A stretch of 64,000 nucleotides of DNA from Enterobacter dykesii (GTDB lineage Bacteria > Pseudomonadota > Gammaproteobacteria > Enterobacterales > Enterobacteriaceae), in contig NZ_CP126604.1 of NCBI RefSeq assembly GCF_008364625.2, forward strand, positions 3,162,001-3,226,000, given 5' to 3'. The notes beneath the pieces are model-generated. The model saw only the letters and a list, made by a program, of their open reading frames with translations. It ran no database searches and was not told the origin of the DNA. Positions 28,423-39,251 of the stretch are shown here, piece by piece. Position 1 is the stretch's first letter. Each line of letters opens with the position of its first letter. The position numbers and the translations under genes are program-made.

Positions 28423-28992
28423 TCAGGCCCCTTGCCAGCGGGTGAAGAGATCTTCAGGCAGGTCGATGTCAAACTGATCCAGCACGCGGTTAACGGTCTG
28501 ATTAATCACGTCATCCAGCGAGGTCGGGCGATGATAAAACGCCGGTACCGGCGGCATGATGACGGCCCCAAGCTCGGCGGCCTGGGTCATTAAACGCAGA
28601 TGGCCGAGGTGCAGCGGCGTTTCCCGCACGCAGAGCACCAGAGGACGACGCTCCTTCAGCACCACATCCGCCGCGCGCGTCACCAGGGTGTCGGTATAGC
28701 TGTTCACAATGCCGGAGAGCGTTTTAATGGAACAGGGCAGGATAACCATGCCGGCCGTTTTAAACGAGCCTGAGGAGATGCTGGCGGCGATATCACGGGC
28801 ATCGTGAACCACGTCCGCCAGCGCCTGGACATCGCGCAGGGAGAGTTCGGTTTCCAGAGAGAGGGTCTGCCGCGCCGCCTGGCTCATCACCAGATGGGTC
28901 TCGACTTCCGCCACGTTACGTAGAACCTGTAACAGACGTACGCCGTAAATCGCGCCGCTGGCGCCGCTGAGCCCAACAATGAGTCGTTTCAT
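28423..28992 (-). CDS. ubiX: UbiX, flavin prenyltransferase
   Basis: Joins dimethylallyl phosphate to FMN to make prenylated FMN, the cofactor of UbiD in ubiquinone synthesis. It has 189 residues from the ATG at 28990-28992, where similarity to E. coli begins (MKRLIVGLSGASGA); the longer open frame adds 31 unsupported residues. FMN-binding GASGAIYG is at the N-terminus, ILPCSIKTLSGI near 105-116, and LVLCVRETPLH near 140. It follows purF by 89 bases in the same direction. Confidence 0.96.
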   Translation of the reverse strand: MKRLIVGLSGASGAIYGVRLLQVLRNVAEVETHLVMSQAARQTLSLETELSLRDVQALADVVHDARDIAASISSGSFKTAGMVILPCSIKTLSGIVNSYTDTLVTRAADVVLKERRPLVLCVRETPLHLGHLRLMTQAAELGAVIMPPVPAFYHRPTSLDDVINQTVNRVLDQFDIDLPEDLFTRWQGA

Positions 28993-29081
28993 GATTTTCG
29001 CCCTTACTGATTTCAGGGCAGACTGTGCAGGATTTTGCGGGGAGTTGCAAGTGAGGGCATTCGCCCTCACCTGCCGGAGCA

Positions 29082-30599
29082 TCAACCTTCGTTATGCATC
29101 TCTAAGCTTTCGAGATCGTTCTGCAGCTGGACGGCTTTCGCATCGTCGTTGCGCAGCGAATCAAGATAGTCGAGGTACTGCTGGTCAACGTCTTTGGTCA
29201 CGTAAATACCGTTGAACACGGAGCATTCGAACTGCTGAATTTCCGGGTTCTCGGCACGCACCGCGTCGATGAGGTCGTTCAGATCCTGGAAAATCAGGCC
29301 GTCGGCACCGATGATCTGGCGAATCTCATCCACTTCACGGCCGTGAGCGATCAGCTCGTTGGCGGTTGGCATATCGATGCCGTACACGTTCGGGAAGCGA
29401 ATCTCCGGCGCAGCAGAGGCCAGGTAGACTTTCTTCGCGCCCGCTTCGCGCGCCATCTCGATGATCTGCTCAGAGGTGGTGCCGCGAACGATGGAGTCAT
29501 CCACCAGCAGAACGTTCTTGTCGCGGAATTCAGCGCGGTTGGCGTTCAGCTTGCGGCGCACGGACTTACGGCGCAGGTGCTGGCCCGGCATGATAAAGGT
29601 GCGGCCAACGTAGCGGTTCTTCACGAAGCCCTGACGGTATGGCTTGTCCAGAATGCGGGCGATTTCCAGCGCGATATCGCAGGAGGTTTCCGGGATAGGA
29701 ATCACCACGTCGATGTCGAGATCGTCCCACTCGCGGGCAATCTTCTCGCCCAGCTTGGTGCCCATGTTCACGCGCGCGCTGTAGACGGAAATCTTGTCGA
29801 TGAAGGAGTCCGGACGGGCAAAGTAAACGTATTCAAACAGGCACGGGTTGCTGACCGGGTTGTCGGCACACTGACGGGTAAACAGCTGGCCCTTCTCGGT
29901 GATATAAACCGCTTCGCCCGGCGCAACGTCGCGCAGGAACTCAAAGCCCAGGGTATCCAGCGCCACGCTCTCAGAGGCAACCATATATTCGGTACGGCCA
30001 TCGCCGAGGTCGCGTTTGCCGAGCACCAGCGGACGAATGCCGTTTGGATCGCGGAAGGCCACCATGCCGTGACCGATAATCATCGCCACGCAGGCGTACG
30101 CGCCGCGGATCTGGCGGTTGGTCGCGGCAATCGCAGCAAAGATGTTGTCTGCTTCCAGCGGGTAATGACGGAAGTTATCCAGCTCGCTGGCGAACACATT
30201 GAGCAGGATTTCAGAATCAGAGGTGGTGTTAATGTGGCGACGTTTCTCTTCGAACAGCTTTTTACGCAGCTCATGCGCGTTGGTCAGGTTGCCGTTATGA
30301 GCAAGGGTGATGCCATACGGTGAGTTGACGTAGAAAGGCTGTGCCTCAGAGGCGCTGGAACTGCCAGCAGTTGGATAACGAACGTGACCGATCCCCATAT
30401 TACCTTGCAGACGCTGCATATGGCGGGCTTCAAACACATCGTTTACCAGGCCATTCGCCTTGCGTAAACGGAAGCAGTTGTTTGCATCAATGGTGATGAT
30501 ACCCGCAGCATCCTGCCCACGGTGCTGAAGCACCGTTAACGCGTCATAAATCGACTGGTTTACCGGCATGAAACCGGCGATACCGACAATACCGCACAT
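29082..30599 (-). CDS. purF: PurF, amidophosphoribosyltransferase
   Basis: First committed step of purine synthesis: PRPP and glutamine to phosphoribosylamine. It has 505 residues, as in E. coli. The initiator Met is followed by the nucleophile Cys (MCGIVGIAG), so the N-terminal nucleophile glutaminase domain (about 1-235) is intact with no propeptide. The PRPP motif [13 protein letters not shown] lies near residue 362 in the phosphoribosyltransferase domain. It is 33 bases downstream of cvpA and shares its PurR-controlled promoter. Confidence 0.98.
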   Translation of the reverse strand: MCGIVGIAGFMPVNQSIYDALTVLQHRGQDAAGIITIDANNCFRLRKANGLVNDVFEARHMQRLQGNMGIGHVRYPTAGSSSASEAQPFYVNSPYGITLAHNGNLTNAHELRKKLFEEKRRHINTTSDSEILLNVFASELDNFRHYPLEADNIFAAIAATNRQIRGAYACVAMIIGHGMVAFRDPNGIRPLVLGKRDLGDGRTEYMVASESVALDTLGFEFLRDVAPGEAVYITEKGQLFTRQCADNPVSNPCLFEYVYFARPDSFIDKISVYSARVNMGTKLGEKIAREWDDLDIDVVIPIPETSCDIALEIARILDKPYRQGFVKNRYVGRTFIMPGQHLRRKSVRRKLNANRAEFRDKNVLLVDDSIVRGTTSEQIIEMAREAGAKKVYLASAAPEIRFPNVYGIDMPTANELIAHGREVDEIRQIIGADGLIFQDLNDLIDAVRAENPEIQQFECSVFNGIYVTKDVDQQYLDYLDSLRNDDAKAVQLQNDLESLEMHNEG

Positions 30600-30632
30600 T
30601 CGTCTTTTCCTCGTTAAGCCACATCTCAGGGT

Positions 30633-31121
30633 TTATGCCCTGGGCAAAAAACTCGACGAGCTTTGCAGATAGTCAAAGAACCATCTGATGATGAAGCTGA
30701 ACTCTGGAATGAGCTGCGATTTCTGCCAGTCTTCACTTTTGGAGAACCCGGTAAAGGTATCCAGGAAGAACAGGATCGCGGCCACAATCAGCACGCCTCG
30801 CAACGCCCCGAAACAGATCCCGAGTACCCTGTCCGTTCCTGACAGACCGGTTTTCTCGACCAGCTGACCTATCACGTAATTCACGATAGCGCCGACAATC
30901 AGCGTTGCGATAAACAGCACCGCGATAGCGATTCCATTTCGGACCAGTTCATCTTCAAAGCCCGTGAACCAGACAGACAGGTAAGTGTAGTAATGACTGG
31001 CGACAAAGAAAGCACAACCCCAAGTCACCAGCGATAACGCTTCACGAACAAAGCCACGGATCAGGCTAACCAGACAGGAAAAACCAATCACCGCAATGAT
31101 GGCGTAATCAATCCAGACCAT
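30633..31121 (-). CDS. cvpA: CvpA, inner-membrane colicin V production protein
   Basis: Inner-membrane protein needed for colicin V export in E. coli and linked to bile-salt resistance in enteric pathogens. It has 162 residues from the ATG at 31119-31121 (MVWIDYAIIAVIGF), matching E. coli; the longer open frame runs into the promoter. Four hydrophobic segments are visible, at about 4-22, 28-48, 65-88 and 103-122. It is the first gene of the cvpA-purF operon, with the PurR box 56 bases upstream of the start. Confidence 0.96.
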   Translation of the reverse strand: MVWIDYAIIAVIGFSCLVSLIRGFVREALSLVTWGCAFFVASHYYTYLSVWFTGFEDELVRNGIAIAVLFIATLIVGAIVNYVIGQLVEKTGLSGTDRVLGICFGALRGVLIVAAILFFLDTFTGFSKSEDWQKSQLIPEFSFIIRWFFDYLQSSSSFLPRA

Positions 31122-31177
31122 ATGTGTCCCACGATTAAACGCCCTGTCATCCAGTTCGGGGCGAATTCTAACAGAAA

Positions 31178-31193
31178 AAGAAAACGTTTGCGT
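31178..31193 (-). promoter_or_regulatory. PurR operator of cvpA-purF
   Basis: Read leftward, ACGCAAACGTTTTCTT matches the PurR consensus at essentially every position. E. coli has a PurR box at this place, repressing cvpA-purF when hypoxanthine or guanine is plentiful. Confidence 0.92.
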
Positions 31194-31216
31194 AGGGATT
31201 TCCTTCCCGCGCGTAA

Positions 31217-31248
31217 ATAAAAAAGGCGCTGAAAAAATGTTCAACGCC
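31217..31248 (-). terminator. dedD terminator
   Basis: Leftward, GGCGTTGA and TCAGCGCC form an 8-base-pair stem with one wobble, followed by TTTTTTATTTA. It ends the accD-folC-dedD transcript before the cvpA promoter. Confidence 0.75.
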
Positions 31249-31286
31249 GTGGCTTATCGCCTCTCTCTTTAAGGAGCAGGTCGTAC

Positions 31287-31985
31287 TTAGTTCGCGCTGT
31301 AGCCCATCACCACGCCGCTCAGGCCGGAGATCTGCTTCAGCTCGCCCAGCGAACCTTTAAGCTTATCTTTGGACGCTTCTGGCCCCACGAGGATGCGGGT
31401 AATTTTACCCTGCACCGGCGTGGAAGGTGAAGTGTAAACACGATATCCCGCACTGCGCAGTTTGCTCACGACCTCGTTGACCTTATCGGCGTTTTTCAGC
31501 GCGCCGAGCTGCACAACGTACGCTTTTCCGGTCGGTGCCGCGTCCTGTTTTGCCGGCGGAGGGGTTTCTGATGCGGCAGCCAGCTGCTCCGCTGCTTTAT
31601 CCCGCTGTGGCTGTTGCTGGGGTTTCGGCTGCGGCTTCTCAACCGGCTTCGGTTTTTCCACAGGTTTAGGCTGCTCTACCGGCACCGGATCGATATCGCT
31701 GCTGCTCGCTGCCGCCAGGCGAGACGGATCGAGTGACGGTGCGGCGGCATCGCCTGCCCGCACCTCTTCCGCCGCCCCTTCCGGCGGCTGGGCAGGCAGC
31801 GCCTGCGTCGCCGCGGGCAGCATATCCGGCTCATCGCGGTCACCCGGCTTCGGCACCAGCGGAATAGCGGCAAACTCATCCTGATAATGCTTTTTCTGCC
31901 CGTCGAGCAGCCCGGGGAGAATAATCACCCCGAGCGCGACCAGCACAATGGTTCCTGTTAAACGGTTCTGAAACTTACTCGCCAC
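31287..31985 (-). CDS. dedD: DedD, SPOR-domain cell-division protein
   Basis: Bitopic inner-membrane protein that gathers at the septum through a SPOR domain binding denuded glycan and stimulates septal peptidoglycan synthesis. It has 232 residues against 220 in E. coli. One membrane span is near residues 9-28 (GTIVLVALGVIILPGLL), a long proline/glutamate/lysine-rich linker with PKPVEKP repeats spans about 50-150, and the SPOR domain (KAYVVQLGALKNADKVNEV onwards) closes the protein. The extra length sits in the linker. It overlaps folC by 11 bases. Confidence 0.95.
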   Translation of the reverse strand: MASKFQNRLTGTIVLVALGVIILPGLLDGQKKHYQDEFAAIPLVPKPGDRDEPDMLPAATQALPAQPPEGAAEEVRAGDAAAPSLDPSRLAAASSSDIDPVPVEQPKPVEKPKPVEKPQPKPQQQPQRDKAAEQLAAASETPPPAKQDAAPTGKAYVVQLGALKNADKVNEVVSKLRSAGYRVYTSPSTPVQGKITRILVGPEASKDKLKGSLGELKQISGLSGVVMGYSAN

Positions 31986-33243
31986 CGGTTCTCCCCGCGT
32001 CCATCACTTCCATGACATGTGCCACCGTGTGGAATGAACCACACACCAGCACGGTATCTTCTGGTTTAGCATCCGCCATCGCGGCATGCCAGGCATGAGC
32101 CACGCTACTATAGATTGCGCCTTTGCCGAGATGTTCCATCAACTGCTCAGCCGTCGCGCCGCGCGGCCCTTCCAGAGGAGCACAATACCAGCTATCGACC
32201 ACAGTCTCCATGCAGGCCAGCGTCCCGCCGATATCTTTATCATGAAGCATACCGATAACCGCCAGCACGCGCCCGGTTTTTGGTAACGATTTGAGACGTC
32301 CCGCGAGATACGCCGCCGCATGCGGGTTATGCGCCACGTCCAGAATCAGGCGCGGTGATTCGCTGACAATCTGGAAACGCCCGGGCAGAATTGCGCTCTG
32401 AATGCCGTCGCGGATCGCCTGCTCGCTGACCGCTAATCCGCTGGCGCGCAGTGCCGCCAGCGCGGTTGCCGCGTTCGGCTGCGGCACCTGCGGCAGCGGC
32501 AGGTGGTCAAGCGTGCCCTGCGCATCGCTAAAGCGCCAGCCGTTATCCTGAACCTCATATTGCCAGTCAACGCCGCGGCGCAGCAGACGCGCGCCCTTCT
32601 CGTTTGCCACGTCAGCAATGGTGTGCGGCATGTCCGGATCGCCGACCACGGCAGGTTTATTCGCCCGGAAAATACCGGCCTTCTCGCGGCCAATGCTTTC
32701 ACGATCCGGCCCCAGCCAGTCGATATGGTCCAGCGCGATGCTGGTGACCACCGCCACGTCCGCATCCACCATATTGGTCGCATCAAGACGTCCGCCGAGG
32801 CCAACCTCAAGGATCAGCACATCCAGCTGCGCCTGCCTAAACAGCCACAGCGCGGAAAGCGTACCGTATTCAAAATAGGTTAATGAGATCTCACCGCGCG
32901 CGGCTTCAATTTCCGCGAACGACGCCGTATGCGCCGATTCCGGCAGCTCGCTGTTCTGCACGCGAACCCGCTCGGTGTAGCGGACCAGGTGTGGAGAGCT
33001 GTACACGCCTACTCTGTAACCCGCAGCCATCAGGACAGATTCCAGCGTGCGGCAGGTGGTGCCTTTACCGTTGGTGCCCGCGACGGTAAACACAAAAGGT
33101 GCCGGTTTGAGCACATCAAGACGCGCGGCGACCTGGCTTACGCGCTCAAGCCCCATATCGATGGTTTTACTGTGCAGGTTTTCCAGATAAGAAAGCCACG
33201 CGGCCAGGGGCGACGTGGCTTGGGGAATGCTTTTATTTTCCAT
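31975..33243 (-). CDS. folC: FolC, dihydrofolate synthase / folylpolyglutamate synthase
   Basis: Bifunctional Mur-ligase-family enzyme that adds glutamate to dihydropteroate and then extends the polyglutamate tail. It has 422 residues, the same as E. coli. The ATP loop GTNGKGTTCRTLE is near residue 57, the Mg/ATP motif GLGGRLDATN near 145, and the C-terminal glutamate-ligase motif LDVAHNPHAAAYLA near 297. It lies between accD and dedD; a hairpin separates it from accD. Confidence 0.97.
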   Translation of the reverse strand: MENKSIPQATSPLAAWLSYLENLHSKTIDMGLERVSQVAARLDVLKPAPFVFTVAGTNGKGTTCRTLESVLMAAGYRVGVYSSPHLVRYTERVRVQNSELPESAHTASFAEIEAARGEISLTYFEYGTLSALWLFRQAQLDVLILEVGLGGRLDATNMVDADVAVVTSIALDHIDWLGPDRESIGREKAGIFRANKPAVVGDPDMPHTIADVANEKGARLLRRGVDWQYEVQDNGWRFSDAQGTLDHLPLPQVPQPNAATALAALRASGLAVSEQAIRDGIQSAILPGRFQIVSESPRLILDVAHNPHAAAYLAGRLKSLPKTGRVLAVIGMLHDKDIGGTLACMETVVDSWYCAPLEGPRGATAEQLMEHLGKGAIYSSVAHAWHAAMADAKPEDTVLVCGSFHTVAHVMEVMDAGRTGGE

Positions 33244-33275
33244 AATGCCCGGTTGTCATTAACAGATTAGAAAGC

Positions 33276-33307
33276 AAAAGGGCAGCGCCAACCGGCCCTG
33301 CCCTTTT
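33276..33307. terminator. accD 3' hairpin
   Basis: AAAAGGGCAG and CTGCCCTTTT form a perfect 10-base-pair stem with a 12-base loop. A and T runs make it a terminator on either strand; leftward it follows accD, and folC begins just beyond. Confidence 0.8.
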
Positions 33308-33313
33308 CAGTTA

Positions 33314-34219
33314 TCAGGCCTCGGGTTCCTGATCCGGTACCACCACGCCTTCGCGCGGCTCATCCGGGTTCGGCGCTGGCAGATTCATCAGCTTCGCCAG
33401 GATGCTCGCCAGCTTCAGGCGCATTTCCGGACGGCGGACGATCATATCGATAGCGCCTTTCTCAATGAGGAACTCACTGCGCTGGAAGCCCGGCGGCAGC
33501 TTTTCACGAACGGTTTGCTCGATAACGCGAGGACCCGCAAAGCCGATCAGCGCTTTTGGCTCAGCGATGTTCAGGTCGCCCAGCATCGCGAAGCTCGCGG
33601 AGACGCCGCCCATGGTTGGGTCGGTCAGCACGGAGATGTACGGAAGACCGCGCTCCTGCATTTTCGCCAGCGCAGCAGAGGTTTTCGCCATCTGCATCAG
33701 CGACATCAGCGCTTCCTGCATACGCGCGCCGCCGGAGGCAGAGAAGCAGATCAGCGGACAGTTGTCTTCCAGCGCCTGCTCAACGGCACGCACGAAGCGC
33801 GCACCGACCACGGAGCCCATTGAGCCGCCCATAAAGGAGAACTCAAAGGCAGCGGCGACAACCGGCATCTCATGCAGGGTGCCTTTCATGACGATCAGCG
33901 CGTCTTTCTCGCCGGTCTCTTTCTGTGCAGAGGCCAGACGATCTTTGTATTTTTTGGAATCGCGGAACTTCAGCACGTCTTTTGGCTCGAGTTCGCTACC
34001 CAGCTCTACCAGAGAGCCTTCGTCCAGCAGGCTATGCAGGCGGTTGCGCGCCGACATACGCATATGGTGGTCACACTTCGGACACACCTCAAGGTTGCGC
34101 TCCAGCTCTGCGCGATAAAGAACCTGACCGCAGCTATCACACTTCGTCCATACCCCTTCAGGAATGCTCGCTTTGCGCGTTGGGGTAATGTTGCTTTTAA
34201 TTCGTTCAATCCAGCTCAT
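33314..34219 (-). CDS. accD: AccD, acetyl-CoA carboxylase carboxyltransferase beta subunit
   Basis: Beta subunit of the carboxyltransferase that makes malonyl-CoA, working with AccA on biotinylated AccB. It has 301 residues from the ATG at 34217-34219 ([16 protein letters not shown]); 28 extra upstream codons in the open frame are not supported. A four-cysteine zinc ribbon (CDSCG then CPKCD, residues 27-49) binds DNA/mRNA in E. coli. The crotonase-like core includes the oxyanion glycines in [11 protein letters not shown] and [10 protein letters not shown]. The C-terminal tail is shorter than in E. coli by three residues. Confidence 0.97.
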   Translation of the reverse strand: MSWIERIKSNITPTRKASIPEGVWTKCDSCGQVLYRAELERNLEVCPKCDHHMRMSARNRLHSLLDEGSLVELGSELEPKDVLKFRDSKKYKDRLASAQKETGEKDALIVMKGTLHEMPVVAAAFEFSFMGGSMGSVVGARFVRAVEQALEDNCPLICFSASGGARMQEALMSLMQMAKTSAALAKMQERGLPYISVLTDPTMGGVSASFAMLGDLNIAEPKALIGFAGPRVIEQTVREKLPPGFQRSEFLIEKGAIDMIVRRPEMRLKLASILAKLMNLPAPNPDEPREGVVVPDQEPEA

Positions 34220-34373
34220 TGATAACCTTTCTGCCTGAACCTGGTCGTATGCCAGTTTTGCTATAAGAGGCGAATAATGCCATTTTTGCCTCCAACAGAC
34301 CATGAATGTTGCACATTAAAACATAACAGCCCGAAACTTTGGATAAAAAAGTGGTCGAACCGCCAGTGTGCAT

Positions 34374-35033
34374 TTACTTCGCTTGTTTTGCCGCCGCACG
34401 TTTGTGACGAATGATTTCGATAACGCCAGGCAGTACGGAAAGCACAATAATCGCTACAATCAGTAACTTAAGGTTTTCCTGCACCACCGGGAGATCGCCA
34501 AACAGATAGCCTGCGTAGGTAAACAGCAGTACCCACAGCAGCGCGCCAACCACGTTGTATGCCGCAAAATGACGATAGGACATATGCCCCATTCCCGCCA
34601 CAAACGGTGCAAATGTGCGCACAATAGGCACAAAACGCGCAAGGATAATGGTTTTACCGCCATGGCGTTCATAAAACGCATGGGTTTTATCTAAATAGCT
34701 GCGACGGAAAATTTTGGAATCAGGATTGCTGAAAAGCCGTTCACCGAACACTCGTCCAATCGTATAGTTGACCGCATCACCGACAATGGCGGCAATCACC
34801 ATCAGCACAACCATAAGATGCACGTTCAGATCGTTAGTGGGCAGCGCCGATAACGCCCCGGCCACGAACAGCAGTGAATCTCCTGGCAGGAATGGGGTAA
34901 CGACCAGACCGGTTTCACAAAACAGAATGAGGAACAGTATGGCGTAAACCCAGACGCCATACTGCGCGACCAGCTCCGCCAGGTGAACATCAATATGCAG
35001 AATGAAATCAATCAGAAAACGTATTACGTCCAT
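34374..35033 (-). CDS. dedA: DedA, DedA/VTT-family membrane protein
   Basis: Inner-membrane protein of the DedA (SNARE-associated/VTT) family, thought to move lipid carriers across the membrane and support the proton motive force. It has 219 residues, as in E. coli. Family motifs: [17 protein letters not shown] near residue 40, the reentrant FxRxxPxxRxxxPxxAG pattern as [17 protein letters not shown] near 130, and helical spans at about 65-85, 160-180 and 190-205. It lies between truA and accD. Confidence 0.95.
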   Translation of the reverse strand: MDVIRFLIDFILHIDVHLAELVAQYGVWVYAILFLILFCETGLVVTPFLPGDSLLFVAGALSALPTNDLNVHLMVVLMVIAAIVGDAVNYTIGRVFGERLFSNPDSKIFRRSYLDKTHAFYERHGGKTIILARFVPIVRTFAPFVAGMGHMSYRHFAAYNVVGALLWVLLFTYAGYLFGDLPVVQENLKLLIVAIIVLSVLPGVIEIIRHKRAAAKQAK

Positions 35034-35061
35034 ATTGTCTAAGCCCTAATTGCACCTTTGT

Positions 35062-35874
35062 TTAGTCCGCTAAAAACAGCGGACCCATTGGCGGTTTCGG
35101 CAGGTCAAATCGATCCGGATAGTCTACTGAGACCAGATACAATCCTTCCGCTTTCGCCGTGGCTGCCGCAAGCGTTCTGTCCTTCGCTGCCAGCAGGTCT
35201 GCAATCCAGCTCTCCGGCTGGTGTCCGGCACCCACTTCCATCAGGCTGCCCACAATATTCCGAACCATATGATGTACAAAGGCATTGGCTTTGATATCCA
35301 CCACCACATACGCGCCAAAACGGCTGACGTTTATGTGCATGACGTTGCGCCACGGCGTGCGGGACTGACACTGCACCGCACGAAACGACGTAAAGTCATT
35401 TTCACCAATCAGACACTGCGCCGCGCGATGCATACGTTCTGCATCAAGCGGTTCATAAAAATGCGTCACGCCCTGGCTTAACACCGCAGGACGCAGGCGC
35501 TGGTTGTAGATGACATAACGGTAGCGACGCGCCGTGGCGCTGAAGCGCGCGTGAAAATCATCCGGCACAGCTTTTACCCAACGCACCGCAATGTCACCAG
35601 GCAAATTCGCATTTACACCCAGCGTCCAGGCGGCATCCTTACGCACGGCGGTGGTTTCAAAGTGCACCACCTGTCCGGTGCCGTGAACTCCCGCGTCCGT
35701 ACGTCCCGCGCACAGGACGTTAATCGGCTCGTTTGCCACCTGAGAGAGCGCTTTCTCCAGCTTCTCCTGGACGCTGCGCACCTCATTCTGACGCTGCCAG
35801 CCATAATATTTACTGCCATCGTACTCAATACCGAGGGCAATTTTATGAACTGGCTTTTGTTCCACGTCTGACAT
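35062..35874 (-). CDS. truA: TruA, tRNA pseudouridine synthase (positions 38-40)
   Basis: Isomerises uridines 38-40 in the anticodon arm of many tRNAs. It has 270 residues, as in E. coli. The catalytic aspartate is in [15 protein letters not shown] near residue 60, after [12 protein letters not shown], and ARRYRYVI and [13 protein letters not shown] complete the family set. Its start shares one base with the usg stop (TGATG), so translation is coupled; E. coli has the same arrangement. Confidence 0.97.
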   Translation of the reverse strand: MSDVEQKPVHKIALGIEYDGSKYYGWQRQNEVRSVQEKLEKALSQVANEPINVLCAGRTDAGVHGTGQVVHFETTAVRKDAAWTLGVNANLPGDIAVRWVKAVPDDFHARFSATARRYRYVIYNQRLRPAVLSQGVTHFYEPLDAERMHRAAQCLIGENDFTSFRAVQCQSRTPWRNVMHINVSRFGAYVVVDIKANAFVHHMVRNIVGSLMEVGAGHQPESWIADLLAAKDRTLAAATAKAEGLYLVSVDYPDRFDLPKPPMGPLFLAD

Positions 35875-36887
35875 CAGTACAGGTACTCCTGCACCAGTTT
35901 TTCAGCGATTTTGACCGCCATCAGCGCGCCGCCGAAGCGAACGTTATCGGCAACGGACCAGAACTGAACCTGCTCCGGCATCCCGTAATCGTTACGCACG
36001 CAGCCAACGGAAAGATGCGCGCTACCGGTGGCATCACCAACCTGCGTCGGGAACTCGCTCTCTTCAGAGAGCACGATGTCTTCACCGCGGCCAAACGCGT
36101 CGCGCGCCTCTTCTGCCGCCAGCGGACGGAGAGCTTCAAAGCCGACCATCTGCGCGTGGCCGTAGAAGACCGGAGACTGCACGACGCTCGCGGAGATCGT
36201 CAGGCCATCGTCCTGCAGAATTTTACGCACTTCATCGACGATACGGCGCTCTTCGCGCACGGAGCCCTCGCGATCCGGCAGCAGCGGCAGCATGTTGAAC
36301 GCCAGCTGGCGGCCAAAAAAATCATCTTCGTCAATCGGGATACCGTTCAGCAGCTTCGCGCTCTGCCCGGCCAGCGCGTCAACGGCCTTTTTACCGTTCG
36401 CGGACGCGGACAGCAGGCTGGTCACGGAAATGCGCGACAGGCCGCCGTCATCGATTAGCGGTTTCAGGGCGGTCAGCAGCTGGCTGGTGAGGCTGTTCGG
36501 CACCGCAATGACGTTACGGTTGCGGTAGTCAGCCAGCACAAACGGGTTCACGTCCGGCACCACCAGCGGCACATCCGGCTCCATTGAGAACAGACCGCTC
36601 AGGTCGATCACCAGGCAGCCTGCGTTAGTCGCCTCTTCAACGTACGCCGCAGTGGCTTCAGCGCCCGCGGCGAAAAACGCCAGCTGCGCCTGCGTCCAGT
36701 CGAACGCGGCCGCGTCCTGAACCATGACGGATTTACAGTTAAAACGCAGATGCTCACCTGCGCTGTCGGTACGCGCCAGCGCATAGATATCGCCCACCGG
36801 GAACTGACGCTCAGCAAGGGTTTCGAGCAGGGCTTCGCCCACGGCACCCGTGGCACCTAAAATGGCAATGTTCCAGCCTTCAGACAT
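35874..36887 (-). CDS. usg: Usg, aspartate-semialdehyde dehydrogenase-like protein
   Basis: Paralogue of Asd without an established enzymatic role; 337 residues, matching E. coli. The NADP loop [14 protein letters not shown] is at residues 8-21. At the position where Asd has the catalytic cysteine in SNCST, this protein reads [11 protein letters not shown], so the nucleophile is absent, as in other Usg proteins, and dehydrogenase activity is unlikely. It is upstream of truA and downstream of the pdxB terminator. Confidence 0.95.
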   Translation of the reverse strand: MSEGWNIAILGATGAVGEALLETLAERQFPVGDIYALARTDSAGEHLRFNCKSVMVQDAAAFDWTQAQLAFFAAGAEATAAYVEEATNAGCLVIDLSGLFSMEPDVPLVVPDVNPFVLADYRNRNVIAVPNSLTSQLLTALKPLIDDGGLSRISVTSLLSASANGKKAVDALAGQSAKLLNGIPIDEDDFFGRQLAFNMLPLLPDREGSVREERRIVDEVRKILQDDGLTISASVVQSPVFYGHAQMVGFEALRPLAAEEARDAFGRGEDIVLSEESEFPTQVGDATGSAHLSVGCVRNDYGMPEQVQFWSVADNVRFGGALMAVKIAEKLVQEYLY

Positions 36888-36905
36888 GGTGGTTTACTCC
36901 AGAAA

Positions 36906-36942
36906 TAAAAAAGCGTCCCTGTCGGAGTATCCGACAGGGAGC
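36906..36942 (-). terminator. pdxB terminator
   Basis: Leftward, TCCCTGTCGGA pairs with its exact complement over 11 base pairs, with a three-base loop and a TTTTTTA tail. It separates pdxB from usg-truA. Confidence 0.85.
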
Positions 36943-36954
36943 ATTAAGAAGACA

Positions 36955-38091
36955 TTAATGCGCCGGGTGATGAACGGCGTTAAACCCCAGCTTGTGCAGC
37001 AGCGTCGCCGCCGGGGCGTCGTCGCATATTACATACAGGGAAGACCACTCGCGGCGCTCAACGTAGTTCTTGCGCAGCTTATCAAACTCACCCGGGCTCC
37101 CCGCCACTTTACGCAGCAGCGCATCATCGCGGCGCACATCATACACCAAATGCACCAGCCTTTTCAGCGTTGCCTGATCGAGCGGGCCGTGCAGGGTAAT
37201 GCGGCCAAATTCAGGCGCGGGGAGTAAGGTATCCAGCGCCACCTGCTGCGGATGGCCAATAAAAGCGCTGAAGGCTTCGAAGACCTGCGTCGTGCCGCGC
37301 GCTTTCCCCTCGAGGGTGTAACCAGCGATATGCGCCGTGCCCACGTCCACCTTGTTAAGCAGTTCAACGTTGAGATCCGGCTCCGGCTCCCAGACGTCCA
37401 GCACCACCCTGATGTCTTGTCCTTCGTTCAGACACGTCAGCAGCGCGGCGTTATCTACCACCGGACCACGGCAGGCATTTATCAGAATAGTGCCAGCCTT
37501 CAGACGACGGATCAGCGCCTCGTCAGCAAGATGCAGCGACTTATACGGCCCCTCTTTAAACAGCGGCGTGTGGAAAGTCAGCACGTCACACTGTTCGACC
37601 AGCTCATCCAGCGAGCGGAAATCGCCGTCATCACCGTTGTCTTTACGCGGCGGATCGCACAGCAGCGTGCGGATCCCTAAGGCTTCAAGGCGCTTTTGCA
37701 GGCGCCCGCCGACGTTACCCACGCCGACAATCCCCACGGTGCGGTCTTTTAGGGCAAAACCGTCGCGCTCGGCCAGCATCAGCAGCGAGGAGAAGACGTA
37801 TTCCACGACGGCTATGGCGTTACAGCCCGGCGCGGCGGAAAAACCGATTCCGGCCAGCTTCAGCCATTGCTCATCCACATGATCGGTCCCTGCCGTTGCG
37901 GTCCCGACGAACTTAACCGCCTTACCGGCGAGCAACGCCTCATTTACTTTGGTCACCGAGCGCACCATCAGCGCGTCGGCGTCATCCAGTTCGTTGACCG
38001 GGATCGGGCGACCAGGGACAGCCTTAACGTTACCCAGGCGGCTAAACAGCTCACGGGCATAAGGCATATTTTCATCAACGAGGATTTTCAC
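36955..38091 (-). CDS. pdxB: PdxB, erythronate-4-phosphate dehydrogenase
   Basis: NAD-dependent oxidation of 4-phosphoerythronate, second step of pyridoxal phosphate synthesis. It has 378 residues with a GTG start (38089-38091), exactly as in E. coli; the open frame extends 47 codons upstream without similarity. The NAD loop [17 protein letters not shown] is near 117-133; the catalytic trio of the D-hydroxyacid dehydrogenase family appears as the arginine in NACRGPVV, the glutamate in DVWEPEPDL and the histidine in GTAHIAGYT. The last 80 residues are the PdxB dimerisation domain. Confidence 0.97.
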   Translation of the reverse strand: MKILVDENMPYARELFSRLGNVKAVPGRPIPVNELDDADALMVRSVTKVNEALLAGKAVKFVGTATAGTDHVDEQWLKLAGIGFSAAPGCNAIAVVEYVFSSLLMLAERDGFALKDRTVGIVGVGNVGGRLQKRLEALGIRTLLCDPPRKDNGDDGDFRSLDELVEQCDVLTFHTPLFKEGPYKSLHLADEALIRRLKAGTILINACRGPVVDNAALLTCLNEGQDIRVVLDVWEPEPDLNVELLNKVDVGTAHIAGYTLEGKARGTTQVFEAFSAFIGHPQQVALDTLLPAPEFGRITLHGPLDQATLKRLVHLVYDVRRDDALLRKVAGSPGEFDKLRKNYVERREWSSLYVICDDAPAATLLHKLGFNAVHHPAH

Positions 38092-38204
38092 GTCTGAGTA
38101 CCTGTTTGAGAGGAAGAAAACCTGCCAAGTGTGCCATAATCTGGCCGCCAGGCATATACGTTCGCCAGGTTTACGCTGAGTTTTGACTTTAAGGATTTTT
38201 GACG

Positions 38205-39209
38205 ATGCAGCCCATTTCAGGTACGCCGCCACGCCCTCCGGGTGAAGGCCCCGTCACGCCAAACGTTGCCGGTGAACAACCGCTATCCACGCAACAGCGC
38301 ACCGTGCTGGAGCGACTGATTACGCGCCTGATTGCGCTGACTTCGCAGCAAAACGCGGAAGTCTGGGCCGGGGTAAAGCATGATTTAGGCGTGAGGAACG
38401 ACGCACCGCTGCAGTCGCGCCATTTCCCTGCGGCCGAACAAAACCTGAACCAGCGTATTACGACCGCGCAGCAGAATCACACCACGCGCCAGATTGTTTC
38501 TCAGCTGACGGAGCTGCTGGGCCAGGGCAATAACCGCCAGGCGGTGAGTGATTTTATTCGCCAGCAGTATGGTCAGACCGCGCTGGGCCAGCTGACGCCC
38601 GACCAGCTCAAAACCGTGCTGACCCTGCTGCAGAACAACGAGCTGTCTATTCCGCAGCCTCAGGTGCGCCCGGCGACCGAGCGTCCGCTGCTGCCTGCCG
38701 AGCACAACACGCTCAAGCAGATGGTGACGAAGCTGGCTGCGGCCACCGGCGAACCGACGAAGCTTATCTGGCAATCCATGCTGGAGCTGTCCGGCGTGAA
38801 GGCGGGTGAGCTGATCCCGGCCAAACAGTTTACGCATCTGGTGACCTGGCTTCAGGCGCGCCAGACGCTCAGCACCCAGAATGCCCCTACCCTACATACC
38901 GTCCAGGCGGCACTGAAGCAGCCGCTTGAGCCGCACGAATTTGAAGTTATCCGGGATTACGCCCAGCAAAACTGGCAGGCCACGCCGCAAACGGTACTGA
39001 CCACCGCGCAGGTGCAGGATCTGCTCAATCAAATCTTCGTTCGCCGCGCCGAGCGCGAGGGCGGCGTGCCGGAGGTGAGAAACATTCAGCCGATCTACAG
39101 CCCGCTGTTTTCGCCGGTCGTCGAGACGTTCAGAACGCTCTCTGCGCGTCCGGGGTTGATGTTTATTGCGCTACTGATTGCGCTGGCGATTTTCTGGCTG
39201 GTTGCCTGA
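38205..39209 (+). CDS. flk: Flk, flagellar assembly checkpoint protein
   Basis: Membrane-anchored factor that prevents premature export of the hook-length/anti-sigma substrates during flagellar assembly in Salmonella. It has 334 residues. It opens with a proline/glycine-rich segment ([13 protein letters not shown]), has a glutamine-rich helical body and a single C-terminal membrane anchor (about 315-333, [17 protein letters not shown]). ATG at 38205 is preferred to TTG at 38199 because AAGGA is nine bases upstream. Similarity to E. coli is moderate in the first 100 residues and strong in [19 protein letters not shown]. It is divergent from pdxB. Confidence 0.92.
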   Translation: MQPISGTPPRPPGEGPVTPNVAGEQPLSTQQRTVLERLITRLIALTSQQNAEVWAGVKHDLGVRNDAPLQSRHFPAAEQNLNQRITTAQQNHTTRQIVSQLTELLGQGNNRQAVSDFIRQQYGQTALGQLTPDQLKTVLTLLQNNELSIPQPQVRPATERPLLPAEHNTLKQMVTKLAAATGEPTKLIWQSMLELSGVKAGELIPAKQFTHLVTWLQARQTLSTQNAPTLHTVQAALKQPLEPHEFEVIRDYAQQNWQATPQTVLTTAQVQDLLNQIFVRRAEREGGVPEVRNIQPIYSPLFSPVVETFRTLSARPGLMFIALLIALAIFWLVA

Positions 39210-39215
39210 GCTTTT

Positions 39216-39241
39216 GCCCGGTGGCGCTACGCTTACCGGGC
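39216..39241. repeat. REP-like palindrome after flk
   Basis: GCCCGGT and ACCGGGC enclose GGCGCTACGCTT. It is nearly the same as the unit after pta at 10699 and lies between the convergent ends of flk and yfcJ, where no other terminator is seen. Confidence 0.7.
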
Positions 39242-39251
39242 CTACAGCGGC

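Noticed and set aside
36955..38232. Longer pdxB starting at 38232
   Set aside because: The extra 47 codons overlap the flk promoter and start; GTG at 38089-38091 reproduces the E. coli protein exactly in length.
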